NCBI RefSeq assembly: GCF_030316885.1
Contig: NZ_JASZYQ010000004.1
Coordinates: 434,001 to 498,000 of the forward strand
DNA from: Variovorax jilinensis
Lineage (GTDB): Bacteria; Pseudomonadota; Gammaproteobacteria; Burkholderiales; Burkholderiaceae_C
Reading direction: 5' to 3'
Length of the DNA stretch: 64,000 bases
Shown: positions 37,159-46,142 of the stretch, in pieces
Layout of the letters: the number at the start of each line of letters is the position of its first letter
How positions within the stretch are numbered: the first letter of the stretch is position 1
Notes under the pieces: model-generated
The model's database searches: none
Told to the model about the DNA's origin: nothing
Seen by the model: only the letters and a program-made list of their open reading frames with translations
Translations under genes and position numbers: made by a program

Positions 37159-38073
37159 TCAGAAGATGGAAAGGCCGGTGCGGGCCGTGAACAGCTCGAG
37201 CGCCTTCAGGCCGAGCAGCGAGTTGCCGTTGGCGTCGAGCGCAGGCGACCAGACGCAGAGCGTCAGCCGGTCGGGCACGACCGCGATGATGCCGCCGCCG
37301 ACGCCGCTCTTGCAGGGCAGGCCGATCGAGAAGGCGACGTCGCCGGCGGCGTCGTAGGTGCCGCAGGTCAGCATCAGCGCGTTGATGCGCCGCGCATGGC
37401 GCTCGGTCGTGATCTCGGGTTCGCCGTCGATCGGGTGCGCGCCGTCGCGGCACAGGAAGCCGGAGGCGCGTGCCAGCTGCCGGCAGCTCATGCGGATCGC
37501 GCACTGGTGGAAATAGAGGCTCAGCACTTCGCGCACGTCGTTGTCGATCTTGCCGAAGCTCTTCATGAAGTTGGCCAGCGCGATGTTCCGGAAGCCGGTC
37601 ACGGCTTCGGAGGCGGCCACCTCCTCGTCATAGGCGATCGCCTCGCCGCACAGGTTGGACATCAGCGCCAGCAGGTCGGCCTTGGCATGGCCCAGGCTCA
37701 CCAGCCGGTCGGCCACCGCGATGGCGCCCGCGTTGATGAACGGATTGCGCGGCTTGCCGTACTCGTTCTCGAGCTGCACCAGCGAGTTGAACGGGTTGCC
37801 CGACGGTTCGCGGCCGATGCGCTCCCACAGTTCGTCGCCGAGTCGGCGCATGGCCAGCGTCAGCGTGAACATCTTCGAGATGCTCTGGATCGAGAACGGC
37901 GCGTCGGCGTCGCCGGCGCTGGCCTCCTCTCCTTCGCAGGTCCGCAGCGCGATGCCGAACTGCTGCGAGGGCACCCGTGCCAGCGCCGGGATGTAGCTGG
38001 CCACCTGGCCCTCGGCGCCGAGCAGCGGTCGCAGCTCGGCATCGATGGCGTCGAGCACCGGCTGGAACTTCAT
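37159..38073 (-). CDS. glsA: Glutaminase
   Basis: The product is 304 residues, typical of the serine-dependent beta-lactamase-like glutaminases. The catalytic S-x-x-K motif is in SIQSISKMF (Ser64, Lys67). Other family features: EYGKPRNPFINAGAIAV and GGIIAVVPDRLTLCVWSPAL. It hydrolyses glutamine to glutamate and ammonia in the cytoplasm. The ATG overlaps the EamA stop by 4 bases, so glutaminase is expressed with a metabolite-transporter-like protein. Confidence 0.95.
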   Translation of the reverse strand: MKFQPVLDAIDAELRPLLGAEGQVASYIPALARVPSQQFGIALRTCEGEEASAGDADAPFSIQSISKMFTLTLAMRRLGDELWERIGREPSGNPFNSLVQLENEYGKPRNPFINAGAIAVADRLVSLGHAKADLLALMSNLCGEAIAYDEEVAASEAVTGFRNIALANFMKSFGKIDNDVREVLSLYFHQCAIRMSCRQLARASGFLCRDGAHPIDGEPEITTERHARRINALMLTCGTYDAAGDVAFSIGLPCKSGVGGGIIAVVPDRLTLCVWSPALDANGNSLLGLKALELFTARTGLSIF

Positions 38074-38972
38074 GCCGCCGTCCCCTGGCGGCGGTTCACC
38101 AGCACGATGCCGAGCGCCACGCCCGAGAGCGCGAGCACCAGCTGCAGGGTCAGCGGCTCCGACAGCAGCACGACGCCGAACACCAGCGCGAACAGCGGCG
38201 TCAGGAAGGTGAACGAGGAGATGCGCGTGGCCGGGTAGTGACGCAGCAGCCACATCCAGGCCAGGTAGCTGGCAAAGGCGCCGATCACGGTCTGCAGCCC
38301 GATCGAGAACCAGGCGTAGCCCGAGTAGTCGAGGCTCCATCGCTCGCCGAGCAGCAGCGACAGCAGCGGCGACACCGCGGCCGTGACCGCGATCTGATAG
38401 AAGAGCGTCTTCTCGGCGCTGGCGGTCGCGAGCCGGGTCGCGCGGATCGTGAGCGTCGTGAGCCCCCACAGCACGCCGGCCGCGAGCGCCAGCGCATCGC
38501 CGCGCAGCTGGGTCGAGGTGCTGTGGCCGAAGCTCTCGCTGAAGGCCAGCACCACGCCCGCGAAGGCGATCCCCAGCCCCACCCATTGCACGCCGCGCAG
38601 CCGCTCGGCCGGCACCAGCCGTGGCAGCAGCAGCGCCACGACGAAGGGCGAGGTGTAGAGAAACACCGTGAGCCGCGATGCGGTGGTCAGCTGCAGTCCG
38701 AGGTAGATGCAGGTGAACTCGCCCGCAAAAAGTGCGCCCGCGAGCAGGCCACCCGGCAGCGTGCCGTCGCGCTCGAACAGCGGCACGCCGCGCCGCGCGC
38801 ACCAGGCCCACAGCAGCACGACCGCGCCCGCCATGCGGATCGATGCCTGCCACAGCGGTGGCACCTCGGTCACCGTGGTCTTGATGAGAATCTGCTGCAG
38901 GCCCCAGAAGGCGCAGCAGGCGAGCAGGATTCCGGTGGCGCGGGAGTCGAGGTGGTCCTTGCGGTCGATCAT
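38070..38972 (-). CDS. EamA/DMT-family transporter
   Basis: The product is 300 residues with ten membrane segments, two EamA repeats: ILLACCAFWGLQQILIKTTV and LALAAGVLWGLTTLTIRATR. EamA proteins export or exchange amino acids, amines or other metabolites. It precedes and overlaps glutaminase, so a link to amino-acid overflow is plausible but unproven. The ATG at 38972 follows a 103-bp gap in which I see nothing else. Confidence 0.9.
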   Translation of the reverse strand: MIDRKDHLDSRATGILLACCAFWGLQQILIKTTVTEVPPLWQASIRMAGAVVLLWAWCARRGVPLFERDGTLPGGLLAGALFAGEFTCIYLGLQLTTASRLTVFLYTSPFVVALLLPRLVPAERLRGVQWVGLGIAFAGVVLAFSESFGHSTSTQLRGDALALAAGVLWGLTTLTIRATRLATASAEKTLFYQIAVTAAVSPLLSLLLGERWSLDYSGYAWFSIGLQTVIGAFASYLAWMWLLRHYPATRISSFTFLTPLFALVFGVVLLSEPLTLQLVLALSGVALGIVLVNRRQGTAA

Positions 38973-39075
38973 TCGTCGTTGTCTCTGAAGGTTGTTGTTC
39001 TTGTCGATGGTGCGCCGCCTGCGCGCCGTGGCAGCGGGCCCGCGACCGACGCGTGCGCCGCTACCGGCGCCGCCT

Positions 39076-39612
39076 TCAAAGCGGATGCTCCGTGTAGAAG
39101 CGCCCGCCGTGGAACAGCAGCGGCGAGGCGCCTGCGCTGTGGCTGCAGCGTTCGACCTCGCCGACGAAGATCACGTGGTCGCCCTCGTCGTAGCGGCTGC
39201 GATTGAAGCATTCGAAGCTCGCCGCGGCGCCCACGAGCACCGGCGCGCCGCCCACGCCCTCGGTGAAGGCGACGTCGAGCCAGCGGTCGACGTCCTTGGT
39301 CGCGAAGCGCTCGGCCAGCGCCTTCTGGCTCGCCGACAGGATGTTGATCGCGTAGTGCGATCCCGTGCTGAGCGCTGCCATCGATGCCGCGCCGCGCGCC
39401 AGGCTCCAGAGCACCAGCGGCGGCGTCAGCGACACGGAGTTGAAGGAGTTGGCCGTGAGGCCGACCAGCGCGCCATCCGCCGCGCGCGCCGTGACGATGG
39501 TCACGCCGGTGGCGAACATGCCGAGCGAGGCGCGGAACTCGTCGAGGGAAAAGGTAGGCGGTTGCGCCTGGGCGGGAGCGGTCACGGGAGAGCGGGTCGG
39601 GTGGAGGCCCAT
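39076..39612 (-). CDS. Flavin reductase-like FMN-binding protein
   Basis: The product is about 178 residues. Family features: RASLGMFATGVTIVTARAAD (FMN contact), LTANSFNSVSLTPPLVLWSL, and INILSASQKALAERFA. Flavin reductases supply reduced FMN to two-component monooxygenases; no partner oxygenase is adjacent, so it may serve one elsewhere. The start is the ATG at 39612, with a GTG nine codons later as an alternative. It is 61 bp downstream of the SpmAB-like gene. Confidence 0.9.
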   Translation of the reverse strand: MGLHPTRSPVTAPAQAQPPTFSLDEFRASLGMFATGVTIVTARAADGALVGLTANSFNSVSLTPPLVLWSLARGAASMAALSTGSHYAINILSASQKALAERFATKDVDRWLDVAFTEGVGGAPVLVGAAASFECFNRSRYDEGDHVIFVGEVERCSHSAGASPLLFHGGRFYTEHPL

Positions 39613-39673
39613 TTTGGCCGAAGCCGGCAAGCTGCGCAGACCACGCAGGGGCGCAGGAGCGTGGGGGCCTTCC

Positions 39674-40903
39674 TCAACCGAAGAACCAATAGCCGACGAA
39701 GATCGCTGCCACCACGCCCGCCAGCTCCGCCAGCAGCGCACAGCCCACTGCATGCCGGCCGCGCTGCAGCCCGACCGCACCGAAGTACACGGCGAGCACA
39801 TAGAAGGTGGTCTCGGTGCTGCCCTGGATGATCGCCGCGACCAGCGCCGGGAAGCTGTCGACGCCCTGGCTCTGCATCGTCTCGATCAGCATCGCGCGCG
39901 CCGCGCTGCCCGAGAACGGCTTGACCAGCGCGGTCGGCAGCGCATCGACGAAGCGGGTGTCCCAGCCGGTCAGTCCGACCAGCCAGCGGATGCCCTCGAG
40001 CGCCAGGTCGAGCGCGCCCGAGGCCCGCAGCACGCCGATCGCGCACAGCATCGCGATCAGGTAGGGCAGCAGGTTCTTCGCCACGTCGAAGCCTTCCTTC
40101 GCGCCCTCGATGAAGCTCTCGTAGACCTTGACGCGCCGCAGCGCGCCGACCAGCAGGAAGCCGACGATCAGCCCGAACAGCACGAGGTTGCCGAGCAGCG
40201 AGGACAACGCCGCCAGCGCGGCGGCGGACAGTGTCGCCAGCAAGGCCATGAAGCCGCCGAGCAGCAGCGCCCCCGGAAGCAGGTAGGCCAGCACCACCGG
40301 GTCCCAGAGCCGCAGCCGCTGCATGAAGGCCACCGACAGCAGGCCGACCAGCGTCGAGGCGCTGGTCGCCAGCAGGATCGGCAGGAACACCAGCGTCGGA
40401 TCGGCCGCGCCCTGCTGCGCCCGGTACATGAAGATCGTGACCGGCAGCAGCGTCAGCGAGGAAGCGTTGAGCACCAGGAACAGGATCTGGGCGTTGCTCG
40501 CCGTGTCCTTGCTCGGGTTCAGCGTCTGCAGTTCGCGCATCGCCTTGAGCCCGATCGGTGTCGCCGCGTTGTCGAGGCCGAGCGCGTTGGCCGCGAAGTT
40601 GAGCGTGATCAGGCCGAGTGCCGGATGGCCCGCAGGCACCTCGGGCATCAGGCGGCGGAACAGCGGGCCCAGCAGGCGCGCGAGCCGGTCGACGATGCCG
40701 GCGGCCTCGGCAATGCGCAGGAAGCCCAGCCACAGCGTGAGCGTGCCGAACAGCAGCACCATCACCTCGACCGACAGCTTGGCCATCGCGAACAGGCTCT
40801 CGACCATGGCGGCGAACACGGCCGTGTCGCCGCCGATCAGCCAGCGGCCCAGGGCGGCCAGTGCCGCGGTCAGAAAGAAGCCCAGCCACAAGCCGTTGAG
40901 CAC
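39674..40903 (-). CDS. SpmA/SpmB-like fused nucleoside-recognition membrane protein
   Basis: The product is 409 residues with about nine membrane segments. The N-terminal half resembles SpmA (FGTLTLWLGFLRIAEAAGIV, LNFAANALGLDNAATPIGLK) and the C-terminal half SpmB (EGAKEGFDVAKNLLPYLIAM, IIQGSTETTFYVLAVYFGAV). Such fusions are common in non-sporulating Proteobacteria, so the sporulation name is historical. The likely role is transport of a small molecule or metabolite, not known in detail. Confidence 0.9.
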   Translation of the reverse strand: MLNGLWLGFFLTAALAALGRWLIGGDTAVFAAMVESLFAMAKLSVEVMVLLFGTLTLWLGFLRIAEAAGIVDRLARLLGPLFRRLMPEVPAGHPALGLITLNFAANALGLDNAATPIGLKAMRELQTLNPSKDTASNAQILFLVLNASSLTLLPVTIFMYRAQQGAADPTLVFLPILLATSASTLVGLLSVAFMQRLRLWDPVVLAYLLPGALLLGGFMALLATLSAAALAALSSLLGNLVLFGLIVGFLLVGALRRVKVYESFIEGAKEGFDVAKNLLPYLIAMLCAIGVLRASGALDLALEGIRWLVGLTGWDTRFVDALPTALVKPFSGSAARAMLIETMQSQGVDSFPALVAAIIQGSTETTFYVLAVYFGAVGLQRGRHAVGCALLAELAGVVAAIFVGYWFFG

Positions 40904-40963
40904 GCGGTTTCCTCGTTGCGAGATGCCGGCCGATCATAGGGGCCCGGCCGTGGCGCCTCGGCT

Positions 40964-41782
40964 TCAGTGCGGACGCCGCGGCACCTCGATCAGCAGCGCC
41001 GGATCGAAGTCGTCCTGCTCGCCCTTGCCCAGGTAGCCGAGCGGATTGGCGACCACCCGGCAGCCGTCCTTCAGGTAATCGAAGTGGCAGTGCAGGTGGC
41101 CGTGCAGCCAGAGCTGCGCCTGCGGCAGCAGTTCGTCGAGCGAATTGCAGAAGCCCGCGGTGCCGGGCGTCAGGCCGTAGCGCGGATCGGCACTCGCAAG
41201 GCTCGGCGCGAAATGCGTGATGGCCACGGTCGTGCCGTCGAACGGCAGCGCCAGCGCTTCGCGCAACCAGGCCTGGCAGGTGAGCGAGTGCTCCCTCAAG
41301 GCGTCCGCGAGGAAGAGCTCGCCATGGCGCATCGTGGCAGCCTTGTGGAGGTAGAAGTTGGCCGCCCGCATCGCCTTGCCGCGCTTCTTGAGCGCATCGG
41401 CGAGGCCGTCGGCCGGTTCGACCAGGGCGTCGAAGTCGGCCCACAGCGTGGTGCCGACGAAGCGCACGCCGTCGATCACGCGCACCTCGCGCTCGAGCCA
41501 GGCGATGTCGAGCGCCTCGCAGGTCTCGCGCAGGCGGGTGTGAATCTCGTCGAAATCGGCGTTGTCGTACTCGTGGTTGCCGGGCACGTAGATCACGGGC
41601 GTCGGCCAGCCGTGGCGAGGCGAAAAGCGGGCGAGGCCGAAATCGGGCGCCGCCAGCGAGGAGCCTTGCTGGTACGAGCCGATATCCCCTGCGAGGATCA
41701 GCAGGTCCGCACCCGGCGCTGGCTGGATGCGAAGGTGAGGATGCACTTCGATGTGCAGGTCCGAGAGCAGTTGAAGCTTCAT
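40964..41782 (-). CDS. Metallophosphoesterase
   Basis: The product is 272 residues. Metal-site motifs of the calcineurin-like family: SDLHIEV (start), LAGDIGSYQ, VPGNHEYDN, ITHFAPS and LWLHGHLHCHFDY, in the usual order and spacing. Substrates in the family range from nucleotides to phosphoproteins and cannot be assigned from sequence. It is a single gene, with the start at the ATG 41782, divergent from a small ORF. Confidence 0.93.
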   Translation of the reverse strand: MKLQLLSDLHIEVHPHLRIQPAPGADLLILAGDIGSYQQGSSLAAPDFGLARFSPRHGWPTPVIYVPGNHEYDNADFDEIHTRLRETCEALDIAWLEREVRVIDGVRFVGTTLWADFDALVEPADGLADALKKRGKAMRAANFYLHKAATMRHGELFLADALREHSLTCQAWLREALALPFDGTTVAITHFAPSLASADPRYGLTPGTAGFCNSLDELLPQAQLWLHGHLHCHFDYLKDGCRVVANPLGYLGKGEQDDFDPALLIEVPRRPH

Positions 41783-41841
41783 GAATGCGGTCTGGCCATC
41801 ATGTTATGTGATTGGCGCATAACGTCGGGCTTGATAGATTG

Positions 41842-41851
41842 GGGAAAACCC
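41842..41851. promoter_or_regulatory. Short palindrome GGG-AAAA-CCC with trailing TTATT
   Basis: This sits 55 bases before the ATG of the 58-residue protein. The 16-base context GGGGAAAACCCTTATT resembles AGGGTAAGCCCTAATA at 43114 (11 of 16 bases identical), which lies 47 bases before another small-protein gene. Confidence 0.35.
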
Positions 41852-41906
41852 TTATTCTTCATTCATCGTCACTCACAACGCGCGCCAGCAAAGGGCACGC
41901 ACCATC

Positions 41907-42083
41907 ATGTTTCACCTCATCGCCCTCGTGGCTGGTTTCTTCCGTCCGTCCGATCGCGCTGCCGAAGCCGGCAGCCTGGCCTCCCATCTGATGGAGAGCG
42001 CCGACAGCCGCGCCGGACTCGACGCGCACCACGCGCAGGAACTGCGCAGCGCCGCCAGCGCCTGGCTCAGCGTCGTTCGCTGA
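41907..42083 (+). CDS. Small ORF, 58 residues, hypothetical
   Basis: The protein starts MFHLIALVAGFFRPSDRAAE and ends with WLSVVR. A short hydrophobic start is followed by a helix-rich polar body (AHHAQELRSAASAWLS). Codon use matches the neighbours. It has an AT-rich upstream region with a palindrome (41842), as expected of a promoter. It converges on a LysR gene with a 6-bp gap. No family is recognised. Confidence 0.6.
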   Translation: MFHLIALVAGFFRPSDRAAEAGSLASHLMESADSRAGLDAHHAQELRSAASAWLSVVR

Positions 42084-42089
42084 CCAAGG

Positions 42090-43067
42090 CTAGTTCGCCC
42101 ACTCTGCGGGCGGCATGCCTGCGAAAGCGGCATCGGCCGCACGCAGCAGAGCCTCGCGCAGCCAGCCGTGGGCGCGCGCATGCTGGGCCCGCCGGTGCCA
42201 CAGCGCGTCCACGTGCACCAGCGGGTGGTGAAACGGCAGCTCGCGCAGCGCGAGCTGCTCGTCGATGCCGGTCACGCGCACGAAGTGGCGCGGCATCACG
42301 GCCAGCAGGTCCGAATTGGCGACCACCCGCCCGGCCGTATAGAACTGGTTCACCGTCACCACGATGCGCCGCTCGCGCCCCAGGGCGCCCAGCGTCTGGT
42401 CGATGAAGCCGTAGGGCCGGCCCGAGAAGCTCACGAGCAGGTGCCGCGCGGCGCAGAAGGCGTCGAGCGTCAGCGGCGAGCCGGCCAGCGGATGGTCACG
42501 GCGCATCACGCACACGTATTCGCCCACGTAGAGCCGCTGGCTCTCGAAAGGCACGCCCACGCCCGACTGCCCGCGCGCCGCCAGGCTCGCGATGACGGCC
42601 GGGAAATAGCCGATCGCCACGTCGACTTCCTCCTGCTCGAGCATCCGCCGCGGATCGCGCGTCGTCAGCGGCAGCACGCGCAGGGAGATGGCGCGCGCCT
42701 CGCGCTCCACGATCCCGATCAGGCCCGGCATCAGCTCGGCGGCCGTGGCGTCGGCCATCGCGAGCAGGAAGGTGGTGTCGGCGATGCCGGCGTCGAATTC
42801 GCCCGGCGCCAGCGTGTGCTGCAGCTGCCGCAGCGCGTCGCGCACCGTCGGCCAGAGCGCGAGGGCGCGTGGCGTCGGCTCGACCCCGGCGCCCGAGCGA
42901 TGCACCAGTTCGTCGCCCACGACGTCGCGCAGTCGCCGCAGCGCGTTGCTGACCGCCGGCTGGGTGATCGAGAGGTTGCGCGCCGCGCGCGTCAGGTTGC
43001 GCTCCGCCATCACCTCGTCGAACACACGCAGCAGATTCAGATCCAGTGTGCGAAAGTTAACGTCCAT
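42090..43067 (-). CDS. LysR-family transcriptional regulator, NodD/BenM-like length
   Basis: The product is 325 residues. Helix-turn-helix: NLLRVFDEVMAERNLTRAAR and LSITQPAVSNALRRLRDVVG. The long effector domain (ADATAAELMPGLIGIVEREA, LYVGEYVCVMRRDHPLAG) is typical of the NodD-like branch that often senses aromatic or small organic acids. It is divergent from a membrane-protein gene at 43175. Its inducer is unknown. Confidence 0.9.
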   Translation of the reverse strand: MDVNFRTLDLNLLRVFDEVMAERNLTRAARNLSITQPAVSNALRRLRDVVGDELVHRSGAGVEPTPRALALWPTVRDALRQLQHTLAPGEFDAGIADTTFLLAMADATAAELMPGLIGIVEREARAISLRVLPLTTRDPRRMLEQEEVDVAIGYFPAVIASLAARGQSGVGVPFESQRLYVGEYVCVMRRDHPLAGSPLTLDAFCAARHLLVSFSGRPYGFIDQTLGALGRERRIVVTVNQFYTAGRVVANSDLLAVMPRHFVRVTGIDEQLALRELPFHHPLVHVDALWHRRAQHARAHGWLREALLRAADAAFAGMPPAEWAN

Positions 43068-43113
43068 AAGCTGCGTGAATGATAAACATCATCAAGATAA
43101 AGTGGCAAAACAC

Positions 43114-43127
43114 TAGGGTAAGCCCTA
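43114..43127. promoter_or_regulatory. Palindrome TAGGG-TAAG-CCCTA in the LysR divergent region
   Basis: A perfect 5-bp inverted repeat with a four-base centre lies 47 bases before the ATG at 43175 and about the same distance from the LysR start. It may be an operator for the LysR protein or another regulator. The motif at 41842 is similar. Confidence 0.4.
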
Positions 43128-43174
43128 ATATCACTGCATCGGCTCCTGCCATTCGTCCCTCCTGGAGGTACATC

Positions 43175-43717
43175 ATGACCAGCTTCGTTCACGTAGACCA
43201 ACCCATCTCCCATCCCGGTGTCGAGCGCGCCGAGGCCGTCGTCGAGCGCGTCCGCGCTGCACGCCGGGGCTTCGACGGGGCCCGCGGCCTGTCCGCGCTG
43301 CTGCTCGCGGCGATCGTCTCGTCGATGCTCGTCGTCGCCGACAAGCTCGTCGCGACCACCGACGAAGGCGGCCTGCTGATGGCCTGGGTGCTGTGGGGCG
43401 TGGCCTTCTTCGGCCTGGCCCTGTTCGCCGGCACCGCGCGTTCGCTGGCCGTGCGCGTGATCGCATCGGGCCGCGCCGGCGCCGCCCGCCGCGCAGCCGC
43501 CCGCGCCGACGAGAAGTTCCTCGCCTACGCCCAGCACGACCCGCGCATCCTCAGCGAACTGAACATCATCGCCACGCACCAGCAGCAGGCCGATGTCGAG
43601 GCACCGCTGGTGGGCCGTTCGCGTTCGCTGGACCGCGTCGCCGAGCGCTCGGCCAACGTGCGCATCCCTTCGCTCTACGAAGCGATGCGCCGCGTCAACC
43701 TCGGCCAATACTATTGA
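43175..43717 (+). CDS. Membrane protein of unknown function, 180 residues
   Basis: A helical N-terminal region is followed by two membrane segments (GARGLSALLLAAIVSSMLVV and LMAWVLWGVAFFGLALFAGT) and a charged C-terminal domain with conserved-looking ends (PSLYEAMRRVNLGQYY). GGAGG lies 8 bases before the ATG. It is divergent from LysR and ends before a strong terminator shared with pckG. It resembles conserved membrane proteins of Burkholderiales; no function is known to me. Confidence 0.75.
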   Translation: MTSFVHVDQPISHPGVERAEAVVERVRAARRGFDGARGLSALLLAAIVSSMLVVADKLVATTDEGGLLMAWVLWGVAFFGLALFAGTARSLAVRVIASGRAGAARRAAARADEKFLAYAQHDPRILSELNIIATHQQQADVEAPLVGRSRSLDRVAERSANVRIPSLYEAMRRVNLGQYY

Positions 43718-43752
43718 GTCGAATCGCCGGCAACCCGAGCCGGCCAGCGCAA

Positions 43753-43780
43753 GAAAAAGCCGCCCGAGGGCGGCTTTTTC
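43753..43780. terminator. Bidirectional intrinsic terminator
   Basis: GAAAAAGCCGCCC, a GAG loop, and GGGCGGCTTTTTC form a perfect 13-bp stem with A- and T-tracts on both sides. It serves the plus-strand membrane-protein gene and the minus-strand pckG gene, whose 3' ends converge here. It is the clearest terminator in the window. Confidence 0.9.
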
Positions 43781-43798
43781 GTGGGCGAACGCGAACGA

Positions 43799-45670
43799 TC
43801 AGGCCGCGAGCCGCTTCTCGATCGCGGCCTTGGTGGCCGGCAGTTCCTGCGGCAGATGGTGCGCGAGTTGCTGGAACAGCTCGGCATGCAGCTTCAGTTC
43901 CGCCAGCCAGGCAGCCTTGTCGATGCTGGTCACGGTCCTGAACTGCTCGGCGCTGAAGTCGAGGCCGGTCCAGTTGAGGTCTTCGTAGCGCGGGCTGACG
44001 CCGAACACGTGCTCGGAGCCATCGGCCTTCTGCTCGATGCGGTCGATCATCCACTTGAGCACGCGCATGTTCTCGCCGTAGCCGGGCCAGACGAACTTGC
44101 CGTCCTCGCCCTTGCGGAACCAGTTGGTGGTGTAGATCTTCGGCAGCCTGGCGCCCGAGGCCTCGAGCTTCTTGCCGAGGTCCAGCCAATGCTGGAAGTA
44201 GTCGCTCATGTTGTAGCCCATGAACGGCAGCATCGCGAACGGATCGCGCCGCACCACGCCCTGCTGGCCGGCTGCGGCGGCGGTGGTCTCGGAGCCCATC
44301 GTGGCCGCCATGTAGACGCCCTCGACCCAGTTGCGGGCCTCGGTCACGAGCGGCACGGTGGTCGAGCGGCGACCGCCGAAGATGAAGGCGTCGATCGCGA
44401 CGCCCTTGGGGTCGTCCCAGGCTTCGTCGAGCGCGGGATTGTTGGTGGCCGCCACCGTGAAGCGGGCGTTCGGGTGCGCGGCCTTGGCGCCGGTTTCCCT
44501 GGCGATCGCGGGGGTCCAGTCCTTGCCCTGCCAGTCGATCGCGTGGGCAGGGGCTTCGCTCATGCCTTCCCACCAGACGTCGCCGTCGTCCGTCAGCGCC
44601 ACGTTGGTGAAGATCACGTCGCGGTCCAGGCTGGCCATGCAGTTCGGATTGGTCTGCATGTTGGTGCCGGGCGCGACGCCGAAGTAGCCGGCCTCGGGGT
44701 TGATGGCGTGCAGCTTGCCGTCGGCGCCGGGCTTGATCCAGGCGATGTCGTCGCCGATGGTCGTGACCTTCCAGCCGTCGAAGCCGGCCGGCGGAATCAG
44801 CATCGCGAAGTTGGTCTTGCCGCAGGCGCTCGGGAAGGCGGCCGCCACGTGGTATTTCTTGCCGGTCGGGTTGGTCACGCCGAGGATCAGCATGTGCTCG
44901 GCCAGCCAGCCTGGGTTACCGGAGGGCCCCTCCGAGGCCGCGCGGCCCATCTTCGAGGCGATGCGCAGCGCGAAGCACTTCTTGCCGAGCAGCGCGTTGC
45001 CGCCGTAGCCCGAGCCGTAGCTCCAGATCTCCCGCGTCTCGGGGTAGTGGACGATGTACTTGGTCTTGTTGCAGGGCCAGGCGACGTCCTTCTGGCCGTC
45101 GGCGAGCGGTGCACCCACCGTGTGCACGCAGGGCACGAACTCGCCGTCGGCGCCGAGCACGTCGTACACCGCGCGGCCCATGCGTGTCATGATCTTCATG
45201 TTGACCGCCACGTAGGGGCTGTCGGACAGTTCGATGCCGATGTGCGCGATCGGCGAGCCCAGCGGGCCCATGCTGAACGGCACGACGTACATCGTGCGGC
45301 CCTGCATGCAGCCGTCGAACAGCGGCTGCAGCGTGGCGCGCATCTCGGCCGGCGCCATCCAGTTGTTGGTCGGGCCGGCGTCTTCCTTGGTGGCGGAGCA
45401 GATGTAGGTGCGGTCCTCGACGCGCGCGACGTCGCTCGGGTCGGAGGTGGCGAGGAAGGAGTTCGGACGCTTGGCCGGATTGAGCTTCTTGAAGGTGCCG
45501 GCGTCGACCATCTGCTGGCAGAGCCGGTCGTATTCCTCGGCGCTGCCGTCGCACCAGTGGATCTGCGCGGGCTTGCACAGGGCGGCCATTTCGGCCACCC
45601 ACGCGATCAGTTTCGCGTTGCGTACATAGGCCGGCGCCTGCATGGCGAGGCCCTTCAGCGGTGCGTTCAT
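43799..45670 (-). CDS. pckG: Phosphoenolpyruvate carboxykinase (GTP)
   Basis: The product is 623 residues, right for the GTP-dependent enzyme. It interconverts oxaloacetate and PEP in gluconeogenesis. Visible motifs: the P-loop-like [27 protein letters not shown], and the GTP-type region [20 protein letters not shown] with a nearby substrate-binding Arg ([16 protein letters not shown]). AGGAG lies before the ATG at 45670. It would support growth on acids such as those made by the box, hut and gcd pathways. Confidence 0.96.
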   Translation of the reverse strand: MNAPLKGLAMQAPAYVRNAKLIAWVAEMAALCKPAQIHWCDGSAEEYDRLCQQMVDAGTFKKLNPAKRPNSFLATSDPSDVARVEDRTYICSATKEDAGPTNNWMAPAEMRATLQPLFDGCMQGRTMYVVPFSMGPLGSPIAHIGIELSDSPYVAVNMKIMTRMGRAVYDVLGADGEFVPCVHTVGAPLADGQKDVAWPCNKTKYIVHYPETREIWSYGSGYGGNALLGKKCFALRIASKMGRAASEGPSGNPGWLAEHMLILGVTNPTGKKYHVAAAFPSACGKTNFAMLIPPAGFDGWKVTTIGDDIAWIKPGADGKLHAINPEAGYFGVAPGTNMQTNPNCMASLDRDVIFTNVALTDDGDVWWEGMSEAPAHAIDWQGKDWTPAIARETGAKAAHPNARFTVAATNNPALDEAWDDPKGVAIDAFIFGGRRSTTVPLVTEARNWVEGVYMAATMGSETTAAAAGQQGVVRRDPFAMLPFMGYNMSDYFQHWLDLGKKLEASGARLPKIYTTNWFRKGEDGKFVWPGYGENMRVLKWMIDRIEQKADGSEHVFGVSPRYEDLNWTGLDFSAEQFRTVTSIDKAAWLAELKLHAELFQQLAHHLPQELPATKAAIEKRLAA

Positions 45671-45896
45671 CTTCAGTCTCCTAAGTTGCAAAAATCGTCT
45701 TTTCTAACGGGACGCGACGCCGCGGCTGTCGAGATCCGTTGGAGAAAACGCTTGGCGCCTTGAAGGATGTCTGGAAGGAAGCCCGATGGAATCGGGGAAA
45801 CCGCCGATGCGGCGGCGGGTCCGGGCAGGCCGGACTGCAGGGGTTGCCGAGTCGCGCGCGTGACAAGGCGGCGCCGCGGCAGCGGGAAACCCGCGT

Positions 45897-46049
45897 TCAG
45901 GCCACGTAGATGGCGATGGAGGCCAGCAACAGCATCAGCACGCCGCCAACCAGCGGCAGCACGATGGGCATCAGGGGAACGATCGACTCGACGGCGTCTT
46001 TTTCGACCGCGGCCGCGTGGCCGGGCTCGATGGGGGTGGGGTTGGACAT
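45897..46049 (-). CDS. Very small single-span membrane protein
   Basis: The product is 50 residues. A charged N-terminus (MSNPTPIEPGHAAAVEKDAV) leads to one hydrophobic segment (IVPLMPIVLPLVGGVLMLLL) near the C-terminus. AAGGAAT lies before the ATG at 46049. It lies between pckG and threonine ammonia-lyase on the same strand. I find no family. The reading frame and clear start site support a real gene. Confidence 0.6.
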   Translation of the reverse strand: MSNPTPIEPGHAAAVEKDAVESIVPLMPIVLPLVGGVLMLLLASIAIYVA

Positions 46050-46142
46050 CGGGATTCCTTGGGTTCGCAAGACTGGGCGCATTTTACCGGTTGGACCTCG
46101 GGACGCGGTCTAGGGGGTTGCCAGGGCTTCCCGCCGGCGGTT

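Noticed and set aside
39674..40903. SpmA/SpmB name as a sign of sporulation
   Set aside because: Fused SpmAB-like proteins are widespread in non-sporulating Proteobacteria, and no other sporulation gene is seen.
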